From Anaerolineae bacterium (GTDB lineage Bacteria; Chloroflexota; Anaerolineae; Aggregatilineales; Aggregatilineaceae): DNA of 64,000 nucleotides. Of this stretch, positions 17,574 to 26,148 are shown piece after piece; position 1 is the stretch's first letter; each line of letters opens with the position of its first letter. The stretch is taken from assembly GCA_016926875.1 (NCBI GenBank), contig JAFGNU010000069.1:1-64000 (forward strand), read 5' to 3'. The notes under the pieces are model-generated. The model saw only the letters and a list, made by a program, of their open reading frames with translations, had not been told where the DNA came from and did not search any database. A program made the translations under genes and the position numbers.

Positions 17574-18431
17574 TCACCGGCTCAGGCGGTGTTTTATGTT
17601 CATCGCGGCCCGCGTGGGCAGCACCAACGCCGCCAACAGCACGGCTGCCGGGCGTCCGAAGTGTTTGCGCGTGTAGCTGATCAGGTCATTAAAGTAAACC
17701 TGCGTTGCCAAGCGCTGCACCTGGCTGACGCTGGCGTGTTCGTCATGGATGATGGTTGCCCCGGCGACATAGTGGATCGCGTGCCCGGCCCGGATGATCC
17801 GCAGGCAAATGTCGTCTTCGGTGAAGTACAGCTTAAGCTGCTCGTCGAAGTAATCGATCTGCTCCAGGATCGGGCGGCGGACCATCAGGTTTGAGTCCGG
17901 TGCTACCTCAACGGCGCGGTTCGATGCGCGGTCCCAGTCCGCGTACCACATGACCTGCCGCCGCCGGTCGCGCCAGGGTTTCAGGATCAGCCCCAGGAAC
18001 GTATACCCCAGCAGCAGGTCCGTATAGCTGGCAAAGCGCGAGCAGTTACGCTGTAAGGTGCCGTCACTGAAGAACATCCGCGACGTGATCGCGCCCGCTG
18101 CGGGGTGCGCATCCAGGTAAGCGATCATCGTTTGCAGCGCGCCGGATTGGATCACCGTGTCCGGGTTGAGGATCAGCACGTACTCGCCCTGCGCCTGCCG
18201 CATACCCAGGTTGTTCCCGCCTGTGAACCACAGGTTCGCCCCGGACTCGATCAGCGTGACGGACGGGTAGCGCTCGCGGACCATGTCGGCGCTGCCATCG
18301 TGTGACGCATTGTCCACCACGATGATCTCGTGCGCTATATCGCCGGTGGTATCCAGCAAAGATTGCAGGGCGCGGGCCAACTCATCGCGGGTGTTGTAAT
18401 TGCAGATGACGGTCGTCAGCTTCATGCTCAC
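17574..18431 (-). CDS. Glycosyltransferase, GT2
   Basis: LTTVICNYNTRDELARALQSLLD; IIVVDNASHDGSADMV; GGNNLGMRQAQGEYVLILNPDTVI. Confidence 0.93.
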   Translation of the reverse strand: MSMKLTTVICNYNTRDELARALQSLLDTTGDIAHEIIVVDNASHDGSADMVRERYPSVTLIESGANLWFTGGNNLGMRQAQGEYVLILNPDTVIQSGALQTMIAYLDAHPAAGAITSRMFFSDGTLQRNCSRFASYTDLLLGYTFLGLILKPWRDRRRQVMWYADWDRASNRAVEVAPDSNLMVRRPILEQIDYFDEQLKLYFTEDDICLRIIRAGHAIHYVAGATIIHDEHASVSQVQRLATQVYFNDLISYTRKHFGRPAAVLLAALVLPTRAAMNIKHRLSR

Positions 18432-19537
18432 CCGCCCCGGTAAAACGCGCGCACGTTGTCGATCACCGTCTCCAACTGGTCGCTGGTCAGCAAGGGGTAG
18501 ATCGGCAGCGTGATCAAGCGCTGCCAGACAGCCTCGGTGACCGGTACGTCGGCGGGATAGTCACGGTACAGCTTGAACAGGTGATTCGGGTAGTAGTGCA
18601 CGCTGGTGCCGATGCCCCGCTCCCGCAGGAAATCCATCAGGTCGTCGCGGCGGTCGGTTTTGAGCACGTAGATCAGGTAGGTAGTAGTCACGTCGTCATA
18701 CACTACCGGTAGATCAGCCGGCAGGTCGGCAAACGCGGTGTTGTAAGCCTCCCAAATCCGGCGGCGGGCCTGGTTGTGGTACTCAGCTTTGCGGAGCTGC
18801 ACCAGCCCAATCGCGGCGGCAATGTCGCTGAGGTGATACTTGTAACCCAGTTCATCGACATCATACTGCCATGAGTACGACTTGCCGCGTGCGCGCTCCC
18901 ACGTGCTCTTCGAGATACCGCACCAGCGCAGGCGCATCGCCCGGTCGTATTCGTCCTTGTGTTTGACCACCAGCGCGCCGCCCTCGCCCATCGTCACGTT
19001 TTTGACCGCGTGAAAGCTGAAGCAGCCCGCGTCCCCGAACGTGCCGACTGGCTGCCCGTGATAGGTAGACCCGGCGGCGTGGGCGCAGTCCTCGATCAGT
19101 TTCAAGTTATGCTCGCGGGCAATGTCCACCAGTGCGTCCATCTCGCACGGGTGCCCGGCGTAATGTACAACCATGATCGCGCGCGTGCGCGGCGTGATCT
19201 TGTGCCGCACGTCGTCCGGATCGATGTTCAGCGTGTCGGGCTGCACGTCTGCAAAAACGGGCGTTGCATTGTTGTACAGGATCGCGTGATTGGTCGAGAC
19301 AAACGTCAGCGAGGGTGTGATCACCTCGCCGCCGGTGATGTCCAGCACCTTGAGCGCCATGTCCAGCGCGGACGAGCACGAATTCATGCCGACCACGTAT
19401 TCTACGCCGATGAACTGCCCAAACGTTTTTTCAAACTCGGCGGTCTTAGGTCCCAGCCCGATCCAACCGGTATCGAGGCATTCTTTGATCGCCGCCAACT
19501 CTTCATCACCTACCGCAGGTCGAAAAACCGGGATCAT
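18428..19537 (-). CDS. DegT/DnrJ/EryC1 family sugar aminotransferase
   Basis: MIPVFRPAVGDEELAAIKECLDTGWIGLGP; EDCAHAAGSTYHGQPVGTFGDAGCFSFHAVKNVTMGEGGALV. Confidence 0.95.
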   Translation of the reverse strand: MIPVFRPAVGDEELAAIKECLDTGWIGLGPKTAEFEKTFGQFIGVEYVVGMNSCSSALDMALKVLDITGGEVITPSLTFVSTNHAILYNNATPVFADVQPDTLNIDPDDVRHKITPRTRAIMVVHYAGHPCEMDALVDIAREHNLKLIEDCAHAAGSTYHGQPVGTFGDAGCFSFHAVKNVTMGEGGALVVKHKDEYDRAMRLRWCGISKSTWERARGKSYSWQYDVDELGYKYHLSDIAAAIGLVQLRKAEYHNQARRRIWEAYNTAFADLPADLPVVYDDVTTTYLIYVLKTDRRDDLMDFLRERGIGTSVHYYPNHLFKLYRDYPADVPVTEAVWQRLITLPIYPLLTSDQLETVIDNVRAFYRGG

Positions 19538-19707
19538 TGCGTAATAAACCCTCAGCAAGTTAAACAAACCGGAAACGGCGCGAGTATAGCGCAAAACCGC
19601 CGGTGTGTTAAATGCCGTTTACCGGGTGCTCTCCTGATACGGCTCAATCGGAGTAAACTTGTTGTTGTGTTTGTGTTGTACATACCGCCGAAATTTACGC
19701 TCTTTAC

Positions 19708-19736
19708 TTGCGCCTAAAAAACTGAGATGATATGAT
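19708..19736 (+). promoter_or_regulatory. Putative extended -10 sigma70-type promoter for the 19913 ORF
   Basis: TTGCGC (19708-19713) - 17 nt - TATGAT (19731-19736) with TGA immediately 5' of TATGAT; predicts a ~170-nt 5' leader. Confidence 0.5.
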
Positions 19737-19746
19737 GCAGTTAATC

Positions 19747-19860
19747 AAACCATGAAGGAACCTGCGGGTTAGGGCTGTTATTGCCCTATTTGGTTTCGGG
19801 ACGCCTGTTTCATCTACCAACTATCGACGGTCAGGGAAAAAACGATAACCCTGGGTTATC
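19747..19860 (+). promoter_or_regulatory. Candidate structured 5' leader / operator
   Basis: AAACCA 19747-19752 pairs with TGGTTT 19791-19796 enclosing AACC/GGTT (19759-19762/19767-19770) and AGGGC/GCCCT (19771-19775/19783-19787); downstream perfect inverted repeat GATAACCC-T-GGGTTATC at 19844-19860. Confidence 0.4.
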
Positions 19861-19912
19861 TATAAACCTACTGCCCATTATCACCCTTCTTAACTAACGG
19901 GATGGTTTAGCT

Positions 19913-22900
19913 ATGAATTTCTTAGCTTATACCCAAATTCTATGGAGACGGAAGTGGGTTATCTTCCTCACAGCACTGGTAACGGTGGCTGTGGCTGCCG
20001 TTGGCAGCACGCTGGCGACACCCACTTACACAGCAACAGCTACGCTGCGGATTCTAACGTCCAGTTCCGGGATTGGCGCATACCAGGACTACGATGTCCA
20101 GTACGCCGAACGGCTGATGCGTACGTATGCTGAGATCGCAACCAGCGCCCCGGTCCTTGACGAGTTGAAGCAGACGCTCGATCTGGATTATACGCCTGAT
20201 GTACAAACGGAAGCCCTGGCATCGACCGAGTTGATGTCGATCACCGCGCAGGATGAAAACGCGGTCCGCGCAGCGCAGATCGCCAATACACTGTCTGAGA
20301 TTCTGATTGGGCGCAGTCAGAGTTTGTATACCGGGGATGCCCAGGAAACGACGGCGAGCTTGATCGCGCGCCTGGACCAGATTGAGCAGGAACTCAACGA
20401 TGCGCAGCTCCAGTATGAAAGTCTGTTGGACGAGCTGCCAGAGGGCGATGAGCGCATAGCGGCTCTCAGCCGATCTATCGAGATGCGAGAGCAGGTATAT
20501 GCCGCCCTGTTAACCCAGTACGAAGAAATTCGCACGGCAGATGCCATGCGCGCCAACGCGGTGTCGCTGATCGAACCGGCCAGCCCGCCCAAATCACCGT
20601 CCAGTCCTAACAAGCCGCTGAATATTGTGCTGGGGGCGCTGGTTGGATTGGCAGGCGGGACGGCGCTGGCGTTTCTCTTTGAAAACATGGATACCCGGTT
20701 GTACACGGTGGAGCAGATATGTGAAACGGCAGGACTGCCTGTCCTGGGACGTATTCCCAGCGCTAGGAGAACGTCAAGACCGGTGCTTTATGCCGATGGA
20801 TCGCTACAGGCCGAAGCTTTCCGGCGCCTGCGTACCAACCTCATCTCACACTCACGCGCTGACCCGCTGCACAAGCTGCTAATCGCCAGCGCCCTGCCCG
20901 GTGAAGGCAAATCGACTGTTGCCGCCAATCTTGCTGTGGCGATGGCGCAGACCGGCCAACGAGTAGTCGTGGTTGATGCCGACCTGCGGCGCCCGGTCCT
21001 GCATACCGTTTTTGATCTGCCCAACGAAACAGGGGTGAGCCTTGTTTTGCAGGGAGAAGCAGATTTATCGGACGCGGTGCAGGACAGCGGTATTCTCGAC
21101 GTGCACGTGCTATCCAGCGGCCCGCCGCTTCCTAACCCGGTAGAGATGCTCGATTCTGACGAGATGGCATCGCTGCTGGATCACCTGGCGGAGCAGTATG
21201 ATGTAGTACTGGTTGATACGCCCGCCTTTCTGCCAGTAACAGATGCAGCAGTGCTCGTGCCCAATGTGGATGGCGTGATGCTGGTTGCCGGGCGTACGCA
21301 GGCACGGAAGGAAACGGTGTCGGCGGCCAGTGACCAGTTGGATGATCTCGGCGCCAGGATGATAGGGCTGGTCGTGACCCGGAGCGATCACCACAGCGGC
21401 TACTACCACCACTACCACCCTGAGGACAAAGACAGCCGTGTAGCCAGAGCCAGATCGGACACTCCCGGCGCACTGCTGTCCCAGGCGCGCGCGGCGGTCC
21501 AGATGCCTCAGTTCTCACTCCGGAGGTGGGTTCGAGGCTTGAGTTTTTCCGGGGCGGCAGCGTGGCTTAAGCGCACAGCCCCGGCTGTTTTATCCGGGTG
21601 GGATGTGGCAGCAGTGATAGTACTGCTAGGTTGGATTTTAGCCTACGCTCATCTCCAGCAAGCCTACCAAAACTTCGTGGGGACCGATGCTGTCATCCAT
21701 TACTTCCCCGCCGCCCAGGCTGTACTGGATGGCGAGGGTTACAGGGCGTTTGAGGCTGATGTGCATCGCGGTCCCGGCTACCCGCTCATGCTGGCAGCAG
21801 CGTCGCACCTGCTGGATATTGAACTGTTCGCGGCCAGCGAGGTTGTCGGCGGGATCAACGCGGCGCTGTTTCTGCTGTTCACTTACCTGCTGATCCGTCG
21901 AGTCTTCAACGCGCCCACGGCGCTGGCAGGTGTGCTGGTGATCGTGGCAACCAATATGTTTGTCTGGAATGCCAATACGAGCAACACGGATGTGCCGTTT
22001 GCATGGCTGGCTGTGGCGTCTGTTTATTTTTTAATGCGCTGCGACCGGCCGGGCTATGTGGGTGCTGTATCGTCTGGTATCCTGGCCGGGTTGGCGCTGA
22101 TCGTGCGTTGGACCGGGTTAATCCTGCCGGTGTGCGGGCTGATCTGGATCGCGCTCGTTTCGGCACGAGCGCTCGATCTGCGCGGCAAGGCGCGGATCGT
22201 GGTTGTCTACCTGCTGGCATTCCTGGCAGCCTGCGGCCCCTGGTTGTACGCCAACTACCTGCTGCACGACAATCCGCTGTACAACCGCAATGCCACGAAT
22301 CTCGACCCGGAGATTTTCTCTAAACGCAGCGATAGTTTCGCCGATACAGTGATCGATTCGTTCAACGATAATCCACAGGATTTTGTCCGCAACGTATTTA
22401 ACAGACTGGTTACGGACTTCCCCGATACCATTCAGGGCTTCAACGATTACCCGCACCCTGGCGGCTGGGTGATGGCTGGCTTGTGCTGGGTGTTGATCCT
22501 GGTTGGGGGTGCGCTGCTGCTGATACGAATCAACCGGGTGCAAATCGGGTTTCTGCTGATTTCCGCTATCTGGTGGGGACCGATCGCGCTGACGCACTAC
22601 GAAGCGCGCTACTATATCCCCTTGCTGCCGCTCCTGGCAGCGCTGGGTGTGTACATTGTCACCGGAGACGTTTTGCCGGACATTAAGCTGAACCTTGGTG
22701 AGCGGAAGATCAGCTTATCGCGGGGGCACCTGCTGGACCGGCTGGCGGGATCGCGCCTGCCCGGCTGGCTGGCGGCGAATCCATCCGGCGCTGGCCTGAC
22801 CGGCGTGGTCGCTGCGTGCGTATTGGTATTTGCTGTCTCTTCAGCGTTGGATCGTGCCCAAAACAGCTTTGAGTGGACCGCCGAGCGTGACGAATTTTAT

Positions 22901-24556
22901 CACGAGCTGACCGGGGCTGTGCGCGAGCTGCCGGATGTTGAACACCTGCGCCCGATCGGGGTGCGGCAGTGGTCGCAAGCACAGTACTGGCTGCCTACTG
23001 AAGCAGGTGCTCCGACAGCGCTGCTGCCCAGGGAACAGAATATCGAGGCGGTTTTGCCGAATTTCTCATACGTGTTGTATGACCAGATCAATCCCGAAGA
23101 CAGCCTTGTAGATTGGTGGGATAATCCAGGGTTGGCGGCGCTGATGAATCCCCTGCGCGCGCCTGCCTCCCTGGAAATAGCCTATTTCAAGCCAACAGCC
23201 TACCGTGCCGTCCTGTACCGCGTGCTGGATGAGAACGTGGTCGCGAACATCGAAGCAATCACTACCACGTCTGCCGAACCGGAGGGCGCAGAAGCGCTGG
23301 TTATGGACAGAGACATTCAGACGTGGTGGTCCTCACGGCTGCGCAACGCGCCGAATGCCGACGAGTCGATCGTGTTTGACCTGGGCCGCCGGACGACCGT
23401 GAACCGCGTCTGGCTGCTGCCGCGTCCCGACGGCGCAGAATACCCCCTTGGTTTGCATATTGACGTTAGCGTCGACGGTGTGACATGGGAAGCTGTCGCG
23501 CGTGTCTGGGGCATCCCGACCCCACTGTGGCAAAGCCCGCAGGTATACACGTTCGACGACATCGAGGCGCGGTTTGTGCGGATCACGTCGCTTGAGCTGC
23601 CCTACAGCCCGGATCAAGACGGCTATGTGATGAGCTTTGCGGAAGCACGAATTAGCCGGGCGGTTGAGCAGTCGCCAGTCTACCCCGTCTTTGCTATCGA
23701 GCCTGCTGACGTGTATGTTGATGCGCTGGACAATGAACTGGTCGCCCGGATCGAGAACCAGGGCACTACACCGGGACAGATTGATGTGGCGTTTTACGAG
23801 GGCTGGTCGGCAGACAGTGCCGTGCTTCTGGCGACGGTCGAGTCGGAAGTAATTGGACCAGGCGAGACAGGCTTCGCGCGCCTGCCGTCTGACCGGTGGA
23901 GCATGCCCGACCCCGGCCAATGCCGACCGATCTGGGTCACATTGGAGCCGCCGTCCTATGCAAACCTGACACTGCGAACCTATGGTGTTACACTGCCGGA
24001 GCCGCAGCGCGTGTTTGCGGACCAGGTCTGTACACCTGAAGAAGTTGTAGTAGATGATTTTAGTTACCCAGACTCGCCGCTGGATCATAGCTGGCGCGTG
24101 CCGGAGGATCAGGTAGCCACCGGCGAGGTATTCACAACCTATGACTCGGAGATGGACCGGCGGGTGATGCAGATCAGCAGCGACGCAGAGGAAGGGTACA
24201 TGCTGTACAGCCATGCGGTTGAGTCGCAGACCTGGCAGGAACTGGCGCTGTGGATCAAATCGACCACCCGGTTTATCGTGTATGTGCGCGTGCGCGACAC
24301 GGATGGCGATTTTTACTATCTCCAGTATATGCCCTTTGCCCGTGAATCGTATGCTGACGAATACCCTGACGGCAATTACATCTACTATGCGTTAGGATCG
24401 CGCTTTGCCGATGGACGCTGGCACCGCATCCACCGCGATATTTACAAAGACTTTTACGTCAAAACAGGACTGGAAGTGGACCAAATCCAAGGTATATTCA
24501 TTCGGGCGTATGGTGATGTCCGGGTGACCGATCTCAGCCTGGCAATGCGCAGGTAA
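19913..24556 (+). CDS. Wzz - BY-kinase (CpsD/CapB-like) - GT-C/PMT-like membrane glycosyltransferase - discoidin (F5/8C) multidomain protein
   Basis: N-term YTQILWRRKWVIFLTALVTVAVAAVGSTLATPTYTATATLRI and EPASPPKSPSSPNKPLNIVLGALVGLAGGTALAFLFE (Wzz TM1/TM2); SALPGEGKSTVAANLAVAMAQTGQRVVVVDADLRRPVLH, YDVVLVDTPAF (BY-kinase Walker A/A'/B); SGYYHHYH; many TM segments with FVGTDAVIHYFPAAQAVLDGEGY…HRGPGYPLMLA; VMDRDIQTWWSSRL…ESIVFDLGRRTTVNRVWLLPRPDG…LHIDVSVDGVTWEAVARV…RFVRITS (discoidin). Confidence 0.85.
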   Translation: MNFLAYTQILWRRKWVIFLTALVTVAVAAVGSTLATPTYTATATLRILTSSSGIGAYQDYDVQYAERLMRTYAEIATSAPVLDELKQTLDLDYTPDVQTEALASTELMSITAQDENAVRAAQIANTLSEILIGRSQSLYTGDAQETTASLIARLDQIEQELNDAQLQYESLLDELPEGDERIAALSRSIEMREQVYAALLTQYEEIRTADAMRANAVSLIEPASPPKSPSSPNKPLNIVLGALVGLAGGTALAFLFENMDTRLYTVEQICETAGLPVLGRIPSARRTSRPVLYADGSLQAEAFRRLRTNLISHSRADPLHKLLIASALPGEGKSTVAANLAVAMAQTGQRVVVVDADLRRPVLHTVFDLPNETGVSLVLQGEADLSDAVQDSGILDVHVLSSGPPLPNPVEMLDSDEMASLLDHLAEQYDVVLVDTPAFLPVTDAAVLVPNVDGVMLVAGRTQARKETVSAASDQLDDLGARMIGLVVTRSDHHSGYYHHYHPEDKDSRVARARSDTPGALLSQARAAVQMPQFSLRRWVRGLSFSGAAAWLKRTAPAVLSGWDVAAVIVLLGWILAYAHLQQAYQNFVGTDAVIHYFPAAQAVLDGEGYRAFEADVHRGPGYPLMLAAASHLLDIELFAASEVVGGINAALFLLFTYLLIRRVFNAPTALAGVLVIVATNMFVWNANTSNTDVPFAWLAVASVYFLMRCDRPGYVGAVSSGILAGLALIVRWTGLILPVCGLIWIALVSARALDLRGKARIVVVYLLAFLAACGPWLYANYLLHDNPLYNRNATNLDPEIFSKRSDSFADTVIDSFNDNPQDFVRNVFNRLVTDFPDTIQGFNDYPHPGGWVMAGLCWVLILVGGALLLIRINRVQIGFLLISAIWWGPIALTHYEARYYIPLLPLLAALGVYIVTGDVLPDIKLNLGERKISLSRGHLLDRLAGSRLPGWLAANPSGAGLTGVVAACVLVFAVSSALDRAQNSFEWTAERDEFYHELTGAVRELPDVEHLRPIGVRQWSQAQYWLPTEAGAPTALLPREQNIEAVLPNFSYVLYDQINPEDSLVDWWDNPGLAALMNPLRAPASLEIAYFKPTAYRAVLYRVLDENVVANIEAITTTSAEPEGAEALVMDRDIQTWWSSRLRNAPNADESIVFDLGRRTTVNRVWLLPRPDGAEYPLGLHIDVSVDGVTWEAVARVWGIPTPLWQSPQVYTFDDIEARFVRITSLELPYSPDQDGYVMSFAEARISRAVEQSPVYPVFAIEPADVYVDALDNELVARIENQGTTPGQIDVAFYEGWSADSAVLLATVESEVIGPGETGFARLPSDRWSMPDPGQCRPIWVTLEPPSYANLTLRTYGVTLPEPQRVFADQVCTPEEVVVDDFSYPDSPLDHSWRVPEDQVATGEVFTTYDSEMDRRVMQISSDAEEGYMLYSHAVESQTWQELALWIKSTTRFIVYVRVRDTDGDFYYLQYMPFARESYADEYPDGNYIYYALGSRFADGRWHRIHRDIYKDFYVKTGLEVDQIQGIFIRAYGDVRVTDLSLAMRR

Positions 24557-24593
24557 GCCCGACTAGCAAAACCGGTTTTTGTAGGAGCATCAC

Positions 24594-26129
24594 ATGCTAT
24601 CCCAACGAGCGGGATTGTTTCCCAGCGTATACAACGGCTGGGTACAGTTAGCAGCAGCAGGCGGTGTTGGCCTGTTGTTGGGTGCTGCCTCTGTGGTGTT
24701 GTCGCCGCTGTGGGTCCTGCTAGCGCTGGCGGGCGGATTGATCGCGCTGGTGGCGCTCAAACGCCCGGAGCTGGCGCTGCTGGGTATCCTGGTTGCTACG
24801 TCGAGCATCATCTATGAGAATGAACTACCTCTGATCCCGATTGGAGTCGGCAGTCTGCACGTGCCTGATGCGATCCTGCTGGCTTTTTTAGGGCTGATAT
24901 TCGTACGTGCACTGGCGGAACCGGACTTTCGGATTATACACACACCGCTGGATACGCCGTTACTGGCGTTCTACGGCGTGACGCTGCTGTCCACGATCAT
25001 TGCGATCTTGCAGTCACGCCTGGAATTCACGCCCGCGCTGCGTACCATCCGGATCGTATCTTACTATCTGACGTTTTTTATCGTCACCAACCTGCTGCGC
25101 GACGAACGCCAGCTCAGCCTGCTGATCCGTGGCTTGATCATGCTGTCAATCGTCATCGCGGGGGCAATGGTCGCCCAGTTTGCGCTGGGTAAGTCCACGC
25201 CCATCATGCCGGGCCGTGTTGAGGAACTGGTCACGCAGGAAACCAGCTACGAGACGATCACCCGCATTCTGCCGCCGGGGCAGTCGCTGGTGCTGGTGGG
25301 ATTTGTCGTCACGACGGTCACACTGACGCTGGAGCGCGTCCGGGCGAGCAGTGTGATTCAGCTTGCACTGGTTGGGCTGTTAGGATTGGCGGTTGTGCTG
25401 ACATTCAACCGGAATTTTTGGGGAGTCGTGATCATCGCGTTGGCCCTGCTGGTCTGGCTGGCACGGAACCAGGATCGCCAGCGGTTGATGTCCTGGGGGA
25501 TGGTGATCGTATGCGCGCTGTTGGTGATCGGGCTGCTGCTCAGTCTCCATTCAGACTCGCAGACTAAAACACTGATCGATGCGTCCATCCAGCGTCTGAG
25601 CACGTTTACGGGTAGCCAGGTAACGGAAGACGAGAGCTTCCGCTGGCGGTATGTTGAGTACGACTACGCGATTCCGCAGATTACGGCACACCCGCTAATC
25701 GGGCTGGGCGCAGGGGCCAGGTATCGACCGCTGGATCGCAGGCTCGACCGCCCGGCACGAGATGACATCCCGGAGTTTGATGGTAGAGACTACGTGCACA
25801 ACGGGCACCTGTGGATTATGCTGCAATCCGGGCTGCTGGGCTACGGTTGCCTGGTGTGGTTGTCAGTGGTGTTTATCAGACGCGGGCTAAGGTATTGGCG
25901 TCAGGTATCTCATCGAGGGCTGCGGGGTGTGGTGTTAGCCTTCACGCTGGTGTACCTGGGCGTGTTGGTTGGCTGTATCGTCTCGCCTATGTTTATGCAG
26001 TGGTTCTGGACACCTGTATTTGGCCTGATGATGGGCGTTAACGAAACGGTGATCCGTCTGTTCGTACCGTACCCCGATCCGGCAGGCGCCAACGTAGCAA
26101 CGCGCCCGGCTCTCGGTTCAGCGGTTTGA
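24594..26129 (+). CDS. O-antigen ligase/Wzy-like polytopic membrane protein
   Basis: Multiple TM helices; FRWRYVEYDYAIPQITAHPLIGLGAGARY…YVHNGHLWIMLQSGLLGYGCLVWLSV typical of the O-antigen ligase family. Confidence 0.85.
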   Translation: MLSQRAGLFPSVYNGWVQLAAAGGVGLLLGAASVVLSPLWVLLALAGGLIALVALKRPELALLGILVATSSIIYENELPLIPIGVGSLHVPDAILLAFLGLIFVRALAEPDFRIIHTPLDTPLLAFYGVTLLSTIIAILQSRLEFTPALRTIRIVSYYLTFFIVTNLLRDERQLSLLIRGLIMLSIVIAGAMVAQFALGKSTPIMPGRVEELVTQETSYETITRILPPGQSLVLVGFVVTTVTLTLERVRASSVIQLALVGLLGLAVVLTFNRNFWGVVIIALALLVWLARNQDRQRLMSWGMVIVCALLVIGLLLSLHSDSQTKTLIDASIQRLSTFTGSQVTEDESFRWRYVEYDYAIPQITAHPLIGLGAGARYRPLDRRLDRPARDDIPEFDGRDYVHNGHLWIMLQSGLLGYGCLVWLSVVFIRRGLRYWRQVSHRGLRGVVLAFTLVYLGVLVGCIVSPMFMQWFWTPVFGLMMGVNETVIRLFVPYPDPAGANVATRPALGSAV

Positions 26130-26148
26130 TTTTGTTGAGGGGGACACC

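Noticed and set aside
19747-19810. c-di-GMP-I (GEMM) riboswitch, prompted by CAAACC…GGGACGC
   Set aside because: Spacing between the AAACC and GGACGC-like elements (~45 nt) and the missing AAAGC after ACGC do not fit the consensus; kept only as an unclassified leader.
23333-24214. 293-aa minus-strand ORF
   Set aside because: Antisense of the discoidin region of the large fusion; no family motif.
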